Source: Arthrobacter sp. CDRTa11 (GTDB taxonomy: Bacteria; Actinomycetota; Actinomycetes; Actinomycetales; Micrococcaceae). Taken from it: a stretch of DNA of 64,000 nt. The translations under genes and the position numbers were made by a program. Positions 51,284 to 61,377 of the stretch are shown here, piece after piece. The DNA lies in assembly GCF_026427775.1 (NCBI RefSeq), contig NZ_CP044532.1, forward strand, positions 124,001 through 188,000, read 5' to 3'. Positions within the stretch are counted from its first letter, which is position 1. Every line of letters begins with the position of its first letter. Under the pieces are notes generated by a model that saw nothing but the letters and a program-made list of their open reading frames with translations, was not told the DNA's origin and ran no database searches.

Positions 51284-53017
51284 ATGACAAAAACCCACTA
51301 TGACTACGTCATCGTCGGCGGCGGAAGCGCGGGTTCCGTGCTCGCCAACCGGCTGAGCGAAGGAGGCCAGAGCAGCGTCCTGGTTCTCGAGGCCGGACGC
51401 AGCGACTACCCCTGGGACCTGTTCATCCAGATGCCCGCCGCGCTAACGTTCCCCAGCGGCAACCCGCTCTATGACTGGCGGTACCAGTCGGACCCCGAGC
51501 CCTTTATGGGCGGCCGCCGCGTGGCACATGCCCGCGGCAAGGTCCTGGGCGGTTCCAGCTCCATCAACGGCATGATCTTCCAGCGCGGCAATCCCCTCGA
51601 CTATGAGCGGTGGGGCGCTGACGCCGGCATGGACACCTGGGACTTCGCCCACTGCCTGCCCTACTTCAACAAGATGGAAAACGCGCTGGCAGCGGATCCG
51701 GACGACGAACTCCGCGGCCACGACGGCCCGCTGGTCCTGGAACGCGGTCCGGCCACCAACCCGCTTTTCCAGGCGTTCTTCAAGGCCGCGCAGGAAGCTG
51801 GCTACCCGCTGACCGATGACGTCAACGGCTACCGTCAGGAAGGCTTTGCAGCTTTCGACCGCAACGTGCACAAGGGCCAGCGCCTCTCGGCTTCAAGGGC
51901 CCACATCCGCCCCAATGCAGGCCGGCAGAACCTTACCGTGCTGACCCGGGCGATGGTCACCAAGGTCAACTTCAAGGGCACCACGGCCACCGGCGTCACC
52001 TACCGCCGCAACGGACAGACCCACGTGGTCAATGCAGGCGAGGTCATCCTGTCCGGCGGTGCCATCAACACCCCGCAGCTGCTGCAGCTCTCCGGCGTGG
52101 GCGAAGCCGGACACCTGGGCTCCCTGGGCATCAAGCCCGTGGTCAACCTTCCCGGCGTCGGCGAGAACCTGCAGGACCACCTGGAGGTCTACATCCAGCA
52201 CGCGTGCACCCAGCCGGTGTCCATGCAACCAAACCTGGACCTCTGGCGCTACCCCCTCATCGGCCTGCAGTGGCTGCTGGGACGCAAGGGCCCGGCGGCC
52301 ACGAACCACTTCGAGGGCGGCGGGTTCGTCCGCTCCAACGACGACGTGGCCTACCCCAACCTGATGTTCCACTTCCTGCCCGTGGCCGTGCGTTACGACG
52401 GCCAGAAGGCGGATGCCAAGCACGGCTACCAGGTGCACATCGGCCCCATGTACTCCGATGCCCGGGGCACCCTGAAGATCAAGTCCACCGACCCCACCGT
52501 CCACCCGTCCATGCTCTTCAACTACCTCTCCACCGAGCAGGACCGGCGCGAATGGGTGGAGGCCATCCACGTGGCCCGCGACATCCTGGGCCAGTCCGCC
52601 ATGATGCCCTTCAGCGGCGGGGAGCTCTCACCCGGGCAAAGCGTCCGGACCGACGCCGAAATCCTGGACTGGGTGGCCCGGGACGCCGAGACGGCCCTGC
52701 ACCCCTCCTGCACCGCCAAGATGGGCCCGGAGTCCGATCCGATGGCCGTGGTCAACCCGCTGGACATGTCCGTCCACGGCACCAAGGGCCTGCGCGTTGT
52801 TGATGCCTCGGCCATGCCGTACGTGACCAACGGCAACATCTACGCCCCGGTGATGATGCTGGCCGAACGGGCCTCTGACCTCATCCTCGGCAAGGCGCCG
52901 CTGGCCCCGCAGCACGCGGAGTTCTACCGCCACGGGATCTCTCCACTTGAAAAGGACGGCACAGAGCGTCACGGCGCCGGTACTGCAACTGCACCTGCGC
53001 CCAAGGCAAGGGCCTAG
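51284..53017 (+). CDS. betA: Choline dehydrogenase (GMC oxidoreductase)
   Basis: A 577-residue FAD enzyme that oxidises choline to betaine aldehyde. FAD-binding motif [19 protein letters not shown] (9-27), GMC signature [19 protein letters not shown], second signature [15 protein letters not shown], and the C-terminal [18 protein letters not shown] plus [26 protein letters not shown] active-site region. Length and motifs fit BetA. RBS AAGGAGAG. It is followed by the betaine aldehyde dehydrogenase gene, which confirms the pathway. Other alcohols as substrates cannot be excluded. Confidence 0.88.
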   Translation: MTKTHYDYVIVGGGSAGSVLANRLSEGGQSSVLVLEAGRSDYPWDLFIQMPAALTFPSGNPLYDWRYQSDPEPFMGGRRVAHARGKVLGGSSSINGMIFQRGNPLDYERWGADAGMDTWDFAHCLPYFNKMENALAADPDDELRGHDGPLVLERGPATNPLFQAFFKAAQEAGYPLTDDVNGYRQEGFAAFDRNVHKGQRLSASRAHIRPNAGRQNLTVLTRAMVTKVNFKGTTATGVTYRRNGQTHVVNAGEVILSGGAINTPQLLQLSGVGEAGHLGSLGIKPVVNLPGVGENLQDHLEVYIQHACTQPVSMQPNLDLWRYPLIGLQWLLGRKGPAATNHFEGGGFVRSNDDVAYPNLMFHFLPVAVRYDGQKADAKHGYQVHIGPMYSDARGTLKIKSTDPTVHPSMLFNYLSTEQDRREWVEAIHVARDILGQSAMMPFSGGELSPGQSVRTDAEILDWVARDAETALHPSCTAKMGPESDPMAVVNPLDMSVHGTKGLRVVDASAMPYVTNGNIYAPVMMLAERASDLILGKAPLAPQHAEFYRHGISPLEKDGTERHGAGTATAPAPKARA

Positions 53018-53048
53018 GCATGAGCGATCGACTGGAGAAGGAGAAACA

Positions 53049-54602
53049 ATGACCGCCACCGTTGAACAAATCCACAACGCCGGGAAAGCGCAGGACGCCA
53101 TCAAGGGCCTGTACATTGAAGGCGCCTGGCACCAGGCATCCGACGGCGGGACAACAGTTGTGCGCTGCCCGGCGGACGGGCGCGAGGTGGCGGTTGTCGC
53201 CTCATCCACCGTCGAGGACGCTGAGCGGGCGATCGCCAGTGCCCGAGCAGCGTTCGACGGCGGTGCGTGGCGCCGACTGACGGACATCGAACGCGGCGAA
53301 GTCCTGCTGCGCATCGCAGGCCTGCTTGAGCGGGACAAGGCGGCTTACGCCCGGGCCGAGGCGCTGGACACAGGCAAGCGCCTCGTCGAGGCCGAATACG
53401 ACATTGACGACATTGCCGCATGCTTCCGCTACTACGGCAAGATAGCGGGCCTCGATGCCGGCAGGGTCATCGACACGGGCCGGCCGAATGCCATCAGCCG
53501 CGTGGTCTACGAACCGCTCGGCGTCTGCTCCCTCATCGCGCCATGGAACTACCCGCTCCTCCAGGCGGCTTGGAAAGTGGCACCGGCACTCGTCGCGGGA
53601 AACTCGTTTGTGCTCAAGCCCAGCGAGCTCACGCCGTCCACCTCCATCCTGCTGATGGAAACGCTGGCAGAAGCCGGGGTTCCCGCCGGCGTCGCAAACC
53701 TGGTCACGGGACGCGGATCGAGGGTAGGTCCTTCGCTGAGTTCGGACCCGCGGGTGGATCTCGTCTCCCTGACCGGAAGCCTGGCAACGGGCCAGACCAT
53801 CATGGCGGCCGCCTCGGAGACCGTGAAGCGCGTCGCCTTCGAGCTCGGCGGAAAGAACCCCAACGTGGTTTTCGCGGACGCGGACTGGGACGCCGCCGTC
53901 GACAATGCCCTGACAGCTGTGTTCCTGCACTCCGGCCAGGTCTGCTCGGCCGGGGCCCGGCTCGTCGTCGAGGAGACCATTGCGGAGCGCTTCGTGGCCG
54001 AGGTGGTGGAACGGGCGAAAAAGATCCGGATGGGTGGACCCTTTGATCCCGACGCAGAAACGGGCCCGCTGATTTCGGCCAAGCACCGCGAGCAGGTTCA
54101 CGCCTACGTCCAGGCCGGCATCGCGGAGGGCGCCGAGCTTTTGTGCGGCGGCTACATCCCCGACGACGGGGCGCTTGCCGACGGCTTTTTCTACCCGCCT
54201 ACCGTGCTGGGCAACTGCCGCTCGGGTATGAGCGTGCTGCGGGAGGAGTCCTTCGGCCCGGTGCTGACCGTGGAGACGTTCCGGACCGAAGCGGAGGCCG
54301 TTGCCATAGCCAACGACACGGAGTACGGCCTGGCGGGGGCGGTCTGGACGTCGGATGCGTCGAAAGCGCAGCGTGTTGCGGGCGCCCTCCGGCACGGAAC
54401 AGTATGGATCAATGACTACCACCCGTACGTCCCGCAGGCGGAGTGGGGCGGTTTCGGCAAGTCCGGCATTGGCCGTGAACTTGGCAGCGCGGGCCTGAAC
54501 GAATACCGCGAGGCAAAACATATCTGGCAGAACATCCAGCCCGCACCCAGCGGCTGGTTCGGCGCATCTTCGGACGGAACGGGGGCGGGTCCGGCCGAAT
54601 AG
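53049..54602 (+). CDS. betB: Betaine-aldehyde dehydrogenase
   Basis: A 517-residue NAD(P)-dependent aldehyde dehydrogenase. Catalytic Cys299 (HSGQVCSAG), general base Glu265 (FELGGKN) and Asn167 (PWNYPL) are all present. It oxidises betaine aldehyde to glycine betaine after BetA. ATG 53049 is chosen because GGAGAAGGAG stands directly before it; a longer frame overlaps betA. Spacing to betA is 31 bases. Confidence 0.87.
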   Translation: MTATVEQIHNAGKAQDAIKGLYIEGAWHQASDGGTTVVRCPADGREVAVVASSTVEDAERAIASARAAFDGGAWRRLTDIERGEVLLRIAGLLERDKAAYARAEALDTGKRLVEAEYDIDDIAACFRYYGKIAGLDAGRVIDTGRPNAISRVVYEPLGVCSLIAPWNYPLLQAAWKVAPALVAGNSFVLKPSELTPSTSILLMETLAEAGVPAGVANLVTGRGSRVGPSLSSDPRVDLVSLTGSLATGQTIMAAASETVKRVAFELGGKNPNVVFADADWDAAVDNALTAVFLHSGQVCSAGARLVVEETIAERFVAEVVERAKKIRMGGPFDPDAETGPLISAKHREQVHAYVQAGIAEGAELLCGGYIPDDGALADGFFYPPTVLGNCRSGMSVLREESFGPVLTVETFRTEAEAVAIANDTEYGLAGAVWTSDASKAQRVAGALRHGTVWINDYHPYVPQAEWGGFGKSGIGRELGSAGLNEYREAKHIWQNIQPAPSGWFGASSDGTGAGPAE

Positions 54603-54722
54603 GCAATGGCAATGGGGGAACGGCCGGGCGCTGCCCAGTGCGGTGCCCGGCCCTGATATAACCCCGCGTCCAATGGCGGCCGCGGGTCATCACCATCGTG
54701 CTTTTCTCACTTAGGAGCTCAG

Positions 54723-56414
54723 ATGTTAGAACCCACAAAGCGTGCAGACGCAAGTGGCATGGACGAATTCGGCTACGCCCAGACCCTGGACCGCAGTATT
54801 GGCAAGTTCGCCAGCTTCGCGGCAGGAGTCAGTTACATCTCCATCCTCACCGGCGTTTTCCAGCTCTTCTACTTTGGCTTTTCCATGGCCGGCCCCGCCT
54901 ACGCGTGGTCCTGGCCCCTCGTTTTCGCCGGCCAGCTGATGGTGGCGCTCTGCTTTGCTGAGCTGGCCGGCCGCTACCCGGTGGCCGGCTCGGTGTACAA
55001 CTGGGCCAAGCGGCTCTCGTCCGGGACGTTCGCCTGGCTGGCCGGCTGGCTGCTGCTCATCTCCTCGATTGTGGCGCTCGGAGCCGTGGCCCTTGCACTT
55101 CAGCTCACCCTGCCCCAGATCTGGTCCGGTTTCCAGATCATCGGCGACGGCACGGGGACCTATGATTTCGCCCTCAACGGCGTGCTGCTCGCCAGCATCA
55201 TGATCTCCATCTCCACCATGATCAACGCCTTCGGCGTGAAGCTGATGACCAAAATCAACAGCATCGGCGTCTTCGTGGAACTCGCTGCCGCCGTGCTCCT
55301 CATCCTGGCCCTTGCCTGGCATGTGGTGCGGGGGCCGGAAGTCCTTTTCAGCACCGCAGGTTACGGCATGGACCACGACCTTGGCTTCTTCGGGGTGTTC
55401 CTCATCGGCGCCATGGCCTCCGGTTACGTCATGTATGGCTTTGACACCGCCAGTTCCCTCGGCGAGGAGACGAAGGACCCGAAAAAGACAGCCCCCAAGG
55501 CCATCCTCCGTGCAGTCACGGCGTCCTTCATCCTGGGCGGCCTGATTCTCCTTGGCGGGCTCCTGGCCGCACCCGACCTCAACGACCCCAAGCTGGGCGC
55601 TGCCGACGGCGGCTTGCAATACATCGTGCTCTCCGTATTGGGAGGCCCCTTCGGCAAGGCGTTCCTGGTGTGCATCGTCGTGGCCGTGACCGTCTGTACC
55701 CTGGCCGTTCACGCCGCCGCCATCCGCATGATGTTCGCTATGGCCCGGGACAACAACCTGCCCTTTAGCCGCCAGCTCAGCAAGGTGCATCCGGAACGGA
55801 AGACGCCCACGGTGGCGGCCATCGTCATCGGAGTCATCGCCATCATTCCACTGATCGTCAACGTCTCCCAGCCCGCGATCTTCACTATCCTTTCGAGCAT
55901 CAGCATCGTTCTGATCTACCTGTCCTACCTGCTGGTCACCGTTCCGCTGCTCCGCAAGCGGTTCCAGAAGAAGTGGCCTCTGGCCGACGACGATACCGAA
56001 CCGGGTTTCAGCCTGGGTAAATGGGGGCTGCCCGTGAACATTGTGGCGGTGCTGTGGGGCGGCGCCATGACCCTGAACCTGATCTGGCCCCGCCCGGAAA
56101 TCTACAACTCGGTGCCCCCGTTTGAGTGGTACCTGCAGTGGGGCGGCGTCCTGTTCGTTGGCGCCGTCACCGGCGGCGGCGCGCTCCTCTACCGGTTGAA
56201 GATCAGGCACCAGACGGGTGTGCTGGCCGCCCACGCGGCGCACGCCCCGGCAAACCCCGCACAGGGCTCCGCCCCCACAGGGTCCCTTGCCCCCGAACTG
56301 GCCCTGGCCCCTGTCCATGCCATGGCGGCACAGTCCTTTCCGGACACGGACGGGCAGGTTCCTGACTCACTGGCAGCCGAGGGTGCAACGTCAGGGAAAA
56401 ATCCGGTGTCGTAG
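54723..56414 (+). CDS. APC superfamily amino acid/amine permease
   Basis: A 563-residue transporter of the amino acid-polyamine-organocation superfamily with about 12 membrane helices. N-terminal consensus SFAAGVSYISILTGVFQLF and a cytoplasmic GYVMYGFDTASSLGEETKDPKKTAPKAI segment are typical. The C-terminal tail (about 505-563) is Ala/Pro-rich and probably disordered. RBS AGGAGCT. As third gene of the choline operon it may import choline or another quaternary amine; choline carriers are more often BCCT proteins, so this is uncertain. Confidence 0.82.
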   Translation: MLEPTKRADASGMDEFGYAQTLDRSIGKFASFAAGVSYISILTGVFQLFYFGFSMAGPAYAWSWPLVFAGQLMVALCFAELAGRYPVAGSVYNWAKRLSSGTFAWLAGWLLLISSIVALGAVALALQLTLPQIWSGFQIIGDGTGTYDFALNGVLLASIMISISTMINAFGVKLMTKINSIGVFVELAAAVLLILALAWHVVRGPEVLFSTAGYGMDHDLGFFGVFLIGAMASGYVMYGFDTASSLGEETKDPKKTAPKAILRAVTASFILGGLILLGGLLAAPDLNDPKLGAADGGLQYIVLSVLGGPFGKAFLVCIVVAVTVCTLAVHAAAIRMMFAMARDNNLPFSRQLSKVHPERKTPTVAAIVIGVIAIIPLIVNVSQPAIFTILSSISIVLIYLSYLLVTVPLLRKRFQKKWPLADDDTEPGFSLGKWGLPVNIVAVLWGGAMTLNLIWPRPEIYNSVPPFEWYLQWGGVLFVGAVTGGGALLYRLKIRHQTGVLAAHAAHAPANPAQGSAPTGSLAPELALAPVHAMAAQSFPDTDGQVPDSLAAEGATSGKNPVS

Positions 56415-56489
56415 CCGGGTCCCGTTTCAGGATTGAGCACGACGGCGGGGCTGCGCCGGCCACGTACGAGCATTGGGCGCACGCGTGAA

Positions 56490-56525
56490 CCGAAGTCCCG
56501 GCTGGATCGCCAGCCGGGACTTCGG
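56490..56525 (+). terminator. Terminator of the choline operon
   Basis: A perfect 16-bp stem 56490-56505/56510-56525 with loop ATCG, 75 bases after the permease stop. No T run. The rest of 56415-56675 shows nothing recognised. Confidence 0.7.
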
Positions 56526-56675
56526 CGTCCGGGCAAAGTCCCCGCTCCGAAACGGGGCACTTCGACACGGACACGCCGGCCGCCGTCACAATTTACGACG
56601 TTGGCACCCCCAAAGTGCCCCACGACGGTTCGCCAGACCGATGAATAGGGAAAATCGGCGGCCTAAACTACAAGG

Positions 56676-57602
56676 ATGAGTCACCCACCGCTGGCTCCGT
56701 GGAAACAGCACGTCGCCGCTTCGGCCGTCCTGCTTTTGCTGCTGGCTTCACTTCAAGGCTGCAGCAACGATGGCGCGCAGCCAGGGCCCGAAGCGAGCGC
56801 CACTCCTGCACTTTCGGCCTCCATCAACCAGTTCAGGGACAACTACAGCAAGCGGATCATCGAAATCCAGCTCACCAACAACACCGCGGATCCTGTGACA
56901 GTGATGGACGCAGAGCTGGACAGCGCACTGTTCAGCTCTGGCATCAGCTGGCACACTCCCGCCGACGGTACCGTGCTGCCCCCCAAGCAGCCAAAGAGCC
57001 TGCCCGCCCAGCTGCCGGAGCCCAAGTGCACGGAAACAATCGGGGGCACCGGGAAAGGCAGCAGCAGTGCTGATGTCCGCCCCACCGTACGGGTCAGCAC
57101 CCGCCCGGACAGCCACGGCTCCGGGCCGCTCACGGCTGAAGACCCGTTTGGAGTCCTGGCCCGGAACAACAGCGAGATGTGCCTCGACAAGGCTGTTCGG
57201 GAGATTGCCGCCATCCAACCGTCTCCGGAGCTGACGGTCTCAGGCGACGGGGCAACCGCCGTCGTGCATGTCCTTATCGTCCCCGGACCAGCTGTTGGAG
57301 GGCAGCAGATGCTGACCATTGACCGGATCGACGGCACAACGCTGATTGCGGAAGACGCGGCCCAGCCCTGGCCGCGCAGCGTTCAGGTATCCGCCGGCGG
57401 CCCTCCGGTGGAGCTGCGTCTGGCCATCCGCCCGGCACGCTGTGATCCGCACGCCGTGGCAGAGGACAAGATAGGAACCCTGCTGCCGTTCCGCGTCACG
57501 GCAGGCGGACGGAACGGCGTCCTCAAGATAGACACCGGTGACGTGCTCAGGCACCGCATTTATGAATTCGTCACTGCAGCCTGCGCTACCTCGCGATCAT
57601 GA
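56676..57602 (+). CDS. Putative lipoprotein of unknown function
   Basis: A 308-residue exported protein with lipobox LQGC (Cys29). No domain recognised. The mature part reads like a beta-rich fold (RIIEIQLTNNTADPVTVMDAELD, PVELRLAIRPARCDPHAVAEDKIGTLLPFRV) and has three further cysteines. Its 3' end overlaps the convergent universal stress gene by 17 bases. Function unknown. Confidence 0.65.
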   Translation: MSHPPLAPWKQHVAASAVLLLLLASLQGCSNDGAQPGPEASATPALSASINQFRDNYSKRIIEIQLTNNTADPVTVMDAELDSALFSSGISWHTPADGTVLPPKQPKSLPAQLPEPKCTETIGGTGKGSSSADVRPTVRVSTRPDSHGSGPLTAEDPFGVLARNNSEMCLDKAVREIAAIQPSPELTVSGDGATAVVHVLIVPGPAVGGQQMLTIDRIDGTTLIAEDAAQPWPRSVQVSAGGPPVELRLAIRPARCDPHAVAEDKIGTLLPFRVTAGGRNGVLKIDTGDVLRHRIYEFVTAACATSRS

Positions 57603-58401
57603 CGTTGCACCGCGCGTGGGTCAGCACGTAGGTCAGCGTTCCACGATGTCCTTCGCGCCCGTGGGCACCCAGAAATAGAAGCGCCGCGTCCGCTCCGGCG
57701 TGGGCAAGCATGGCGGCAACGTGCTGGCCGGAGAGAAGCTCCTCCGATACCGCCAGGTCAGGGCTGAGTTCCTGCGCACGGTGCACGGCGTTGTGCAGGA
57801 CGTCGCGGCCATGGAACTGCGAGGGAGCATGCCGCCCCTTCGGCAACTGCGGCTCAACGTGGACAATCCGCAGCTTCGTTTGCAGGATCTGCGCCACCGT
57901 AACGGCCTGGTCCACAACTTTGCTGCTCCTCACCCGGCCGTCCAGGCAGGCGACCACCGGTTTTCCTTCCTCAGGCGCGGCCCGGACCACCAGCACAGGG
58001 CAGGGGCACGTCCCGGCCAGGTCAACGGAGACTGAGCCCACCAGTTTGCCGAGGAAGCTGCCCAGGCCGCGGCTGCCAACCACCAGCAGGTCCGCATCAA
58101 GGGATTCCTGGCGCAGGACGTCGGCGGGCAGGCCGGCCACCATGCGCGGTTCGAGCTCCAATTTGGGTGAGATCCCGCGCGCAAGCTCCACGCCCTCGGC
58201 CAGAAGATCCTCTGCCGCGCGTCGAAGGCCGCTGTCCGCCACGCCCTTCACAGGACCCACGTGGTGGGTGAACATGGGCCAGATCCAGGCATGGATGATA
58301 CGCAGCACCGCCTGGGACGCCGCGGCGTATTCCGCAGCCCAGTGAAGGGCCAGCTTGGACGCATCCGAGCCGTCATACCCGACCGCCACCGTGGTTCGCA
58401 T
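57586..58401 (-). CDS. Universal stress protein (two Usp domains)
   Basis: A 271-residue tandem Usp protein. Domain 1 (about 1-142) starts VAVGYDGSDASKLALHWA and has the ATP-binding pattern VGSRGLGSFLGKLVGSVS. Domain 2 (about 147-271) has a degenerate equivalent, LGAHGREGHRGTLTYVLTHA. Such proteins bind ATP and help survival under hypoxia or starvation in actinobacteria. It stands alone between a lipoprotein and the catabolic operon. Confidence 0.87.
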   Translation of the reverse strand: MRTTVAVGYDGSDASKLALHWAAEYAAASQAVLRIIHAWIWPMFTHHVGPVKGVADSGLRRAAEDLLAEGVELARGISPKLELEPRMVAGLPADVLRQESLDADLLVVGSRGLGSFLGKLVGSVSVDLAGTCPCPVLVVRAAPEEGKPVVACLDGRVRSSKVVDQAVTVAQILQTKLRIVHVEPQLPKGRHAPSQFHGRDVLHNAVHRAQELSPDLAVSEELLSGQHVAAMLAHAGADAALLFLGAHGREGHRGTLTYVLTHARCNVMIAR

Positions 58402-58450
58402 GGTCCGAAACTCCTTCCCTGAAGCTATCCGGTACCCATTTACTAAAACA

Positions 58451-59281
58451 TCACGGCACCGCTGAAACTTCCCGAAAAGGTGCGTCGCGCAGGGCGTCGG
58501 AGACGGACTTTGCTCCGCCGTGGCCTGACTGTCCGCCGTCCACCGGGATCTCGGCTCCTGTCACGTAGGAGGACAGCGGGCTGAGCAGGAAGAGCACGAC
58601 GCCGGCCACCTCCTCCGTTGAGCCCGTCCGGCCCAGCGGGGTCTCGGCAAGTGTGGCTTCCCGGAATTGCGGCGTGGCTCCGGCCGTCATGGGAGTCCCA
58701 ATAAAGCCCGGGTGGACAGTGTTGACGCGGATCCCGCGCGGGCCAAGTTCCATCGCCGCCACCTGCGAGAGGCCGCGCAGCGCCCACTTGCTGGCCGTGT
58801 ACGCCACGGGATAGTGCGCAGTCAGGCCCGCCACGGAGCCAACGTTCACAATCGAGGCGCCGCTGCCCATGAGCGGACTCAGGACCTGGATTCCGAGCAG
58901 GGCTCCGGCGACGTTGACGTCATACACCTTCTGAAGATCAGCGATGGAAACATCCAGGAGCCGGCTCCGCTGCGTGATCCCGGCGTTGTTGACCAGCCCG
59001 TCCACAGTCCAGCCCTGCGACCGGATCCACTCAGCCAGACGTTCCCAGCCCGCCTCATCCGTCACATCCAGCTGCCTGTACACCAGCTCACCTGGCGCCG
59101 ATTCACCTGGCGCCGACGCGGCAGCGATGGCGGCTGCCAGTTCCCCGGGCATTGCCCCGCCAAGGTCGGCAGCAACGACGCGGGCTCCGGCCTCCACCAG
59201 GAGCCGGGCTTCGGCCGCGCCCTGGCCCTGGCCGGCACCCGTAACCACCACGGTCCGCCCCTGAAGCTGGACGGAGACCAT
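58451..59281 (-). CDS. SDR family oxidoreductase of the terminal catabolic operon
   Basis: A 276-residue classical SDR: TGAGQGQG cofactor motif, NNAG, Ser in NVGSVAG and YTASK active site. It has Asp in AADLGG after beta-2, favouring NAD. Its ATG overlaps the stop of the fumarylacetoacetate-type gene (TGATG), and it is the last gene of the operon 58451-64000+. The substrate is unknown; it may oxidise a cyclic alcohol intermediate of an aromatic pathway. Confidence 0.87.
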   Translation of the reverse strand: MVSVQLQGRTVVVTGAGQGQGAAEARLLVEAGARVVAADLGGAMPGELAAAIAAASAPGESAPGELVYRQLDVTDEAGWERLAEWIRSQGWTVDGLVNNAGITQRSRLLDVSIADLQKVYDVNVAGALLGIQVLSPLMGSGASIVNVGSVAGLTAHYPVAYTASKWALRGLSQVAAMELGPRGIRVNTVHPGFIGTPMTAGATPQFREATLAETPLGRTGSTEEVAGVVLFLLSPLSSYVTGAEIPVDGGQSGHGGAKSVSDALRDAPFREVSAVP

Positions 59282-60279
59282 CAGGCCCCGGAAGGAGCCG
59301 CAGATGCAATCCGGTTGCGCGGCCGCTGCCAGGCAGGAACCCGAGTCACCGCCTCCCGCCGGGCACCCACGGTGTTCTCGATGGTCCCAATACCTTCTAC
59401 CGTCATGCGCACCACGTCGCCGGTTTTCAGCGGCGGGGGAGTCTTCGAGCCGTTCCGGCCCCAGAGCTCTGCAAGGCAGCCGCTGCCGCAGGTGCCGGAG
59501 CCCAGGACGTCACCGGGCCGCACCACCGAGTCCTGCGACGCGTACGCCACCAGTTCCGCGAACGGCCAGCCCATGTTGGACAGCAGGTCCTGCCCGATGG
59601 CTTGGCCGTTGACCTCGACGGCCATGGAGATGGGCAGGAAACCTTCGGCGTCGTGCCGGTCCTCGAACTCGTCCGCCGTGACGATCCAGGGGCCCAGCGT
59701 GTTGGCGAAATCCTTGCCCTTGCAGGGTCCCAGACTGACTTTCATCTCGCGGCGCTGGAGGTCCCGCGCGGACCAGTCGTTAAGCACGGTGTAGCCGAAG
59801 ATATGGCGATGCGCCTCCGCGGCGGTCAGGTTGCGGCCGTCACTCCCGGGAACGCGTCCGACGACGGCGGCCACTTCGGTCTCAAAGTCGAGGTCCTCGC
59901 ATCCAGCCGGAATACCGATCACTTCGCCGGTGCCGGTCACCGTGTGCGGATTCGTGAAGTAAAAGGTGGGTGCCTCGTACCACTCCGGGACCACGCCGGC
60001 CACGCCGTCGATGCTCTTCCGCACCCCTTCAACATGCTCCTCGAAGGCCACGAAGTCCCGGATGGTGGCCGGTACCAGCGGGGCGAGCAGCTGCACATCT
60101 GCCAGCGGAACGGCCGGGGCGGAACCAAGGGTTTGCCTGGCAATGTCCAGGGTTTCCGCGAGTCCTGCCTCCAACAGGGTCTGGATACCCTGGCCCGCGG
60201 GCAGGGCGTAGCAGCTGCCGCCGTCCACGAAGCCGGACTGCGTCCCGCCGTCGTTCTTCCAGCGTGCGATCTTGACCAT
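59281..60279 (-). CDS. Fumarylacetoacetate hydrolase family protein
   Basis: A 332-residue FAH-fold enzyme that would hydrolyse or decarboxylate a beta-diketo acid. The metal site is visible in DFETEVAAVVGR and GYTVLNDWSARDLQ, with GSGTCGSGCLAEL near the C-terminus. It is close to the two-domain FAH form. In the operon it probably cleaves the carbon bond after ring opening. A second FAH-type gene begins the visible operon at 64000. Confidence 0.85.
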   Translation of the reverse strand: MVKIARWKNDGGTQSGFVDGGSCYALPAGQGIQTLLEAGLAETLDIARQTLGSAPAVPLADVQLLAPLVPATIRDFVAFEEHVEGVRKSIDGVAGVVPEWYEAPTFYFTNPHTVTGTGEVIGIPAGCEDLDFETEVAAVVGRVPGSDGRNLTAAEAHRHIFGYTVLNDWSARDLQRREMKVSLGPCKGKDFANTLGPWIVTADEFEDRHDAEGFLPISMAVEVNGQAIGQDLLSNMGWPFAELVAYASQDSVVRPGDVLGSGTCGSGCLAELWGRNGSKTPPPLKTGDVVRMTVEGIGTIENTVGARREAVTRVPAWQRPRNRIASAAPSGA

Positions 60280-60291
60280 GGCGAAGGTTCC

Positions 60292-61377
60292 TTAGGCTGT
60301 GCGGCGGGCAGGGATGGAGGCGGCCGTGATGCCCAGCGCCGCGGCGTTTCCGGCCAGGACCTGGGCTTCGTCCACCGCTGGCAAACCGGCGTCACGCACT
60401 TCCTGTACCGGCTGGTCGGAGCCCATGTCGAAGGGGTAGTCCGAGCCGAGCAGTACCCGTTCCCCGCCCGCGGCGGCCACCAGCGCGCGCAGCTCGGCGG
60501 CACTGTGGACCAGCGAGTCGAAGTACAGCTTCTTGAGGTATGACGACGGCGGCTGGGCGCAGCCGTGTGCCTCCGGCCGGACCCTCCACGCGTGGTCCGA
60601 GCGGCCCAGGCTGGTGGGAAGGTAGCCGCCGCCGTGCGCGGCCAGGACTTTCAGTTCCGGGTGCCGGTCCAGGACCCCGCAGAAGACCAGGTGGGACAGT
60701 GCCACCGCGTTTTCCGCAGGCTGGGAAACCGTGTTGGCGAGGTAAAAACGGTCCAGCCGCTCATCCAGCGAGCAGCCGAACGGGTGCAGGAACACCAGTG
60801 CGCCCAGTTCCTCCGCGCGGCTCCAGAACGGTTCCAGCCGCTCGTCGGAAAGCTCTACGGTGGTGCGTTCCGGGTTGTCAGGGGTCGCCGCAAAGGAGCC
60901 GATTTCCACCCCGAGCAGCCCGCATTCCAGCACGGCGTGTTCGAGGGCTTCCACCATCAGCGCCGGGTGCTGGAGCGGAACCAGGCCCAGCCCGTTGAGC
61001 CGCTCCGGCGCCCGGCCAACGAACTCGCGGACAGCCTGGTTGGCGGCCTTCGCCACCTGCAGGGCCAGTTCTTCGCCGGCGAAGTAGTAGAAGTGCGACG
61101 GCGACGGCGAGACCAGCTGCACGTCCACGCCCTGGACATCCATGTCAGCAAGCCGGCGGTCGAGGTCCGTCAGCTGCGGCCAGCGCTCTTGGATCATCCG
61201 GCCCGACGCGGCCATGGATTCCGGTCCGTTGCGCCGTACCTCCAAGGCCTGCTGCGCGCCGAAGCCTTCGGGATCGGCCTCAGCCACCAGCTGCTGCAGG
61301 GCCGGAAGCAGGATGTGGGCGTGGACGTCCACCGTGGTTGCTTCTTCCAGAGGTTCTTCCAGAGGACGGGTGCTCAT
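60292..61377 (-). CDS. Amidohydrolase 2 family protein (ACMSD-like)
   Basis: A 361-residue metal-dependent TIM-barrel protein: TVDVHAHILLP metal motif, then HPFGCSLDERLD, LAAHGGGYLPTS and LLGSDYPFDMG. The family includes aminocarboxymuconate-semialdehyde decarboxylase and related decarboxylases of aromatic breakdown. ATG 61377 overlaps the monooxygenase stop (ATGA). The specific reaction is not certain, though decarboxylation of a ring-cleavage product or a hydroxybenzoate fits. Confidence 0.83.
   Translation of the reverse strand: MSTRPLEEPLEEATTVDVHAHILLPALQQLVAEADPEGFGAQQALEVRRNGPESMAASGRMIQERWPQLTDLDRRLADMDVQGVDVQLVSPSPSHFYYFAGEELALQVAKAANQAVREFVGRAPERLNGLGLVPLQHPALMVEALEHAVLECGLLGVEIGSFAATPDNPERTTVELSDERLEPFWSRAEELGALVFLHPFGCSLDERLDRFYLANTVSQPAENAVALSHLVFCGVLDRHPELKVLAAHGGGYLPTSLGRSDHAWRVRPEAHGCAQPPSSYLKKLYFDSLVHSAAELRALVAAAGGERVLLGSDYPFDMGSDQPVQEVRDAGLPAVDEAQVLAGNAAALGITAASIPARRTA

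Noticed and set aside
53202..54521. A 439-residue reading frame antisense to betB
   Set aside because: Arg/His-rich shadow; betB has all catalytic residues.
54726..56318. A 530-residue reading frame antisense to the APC permease
   Set aside because: Low-complexity His/Gly/Glu-rich translation with no domain; it is a frame shadow of GC-rich coding DNA.
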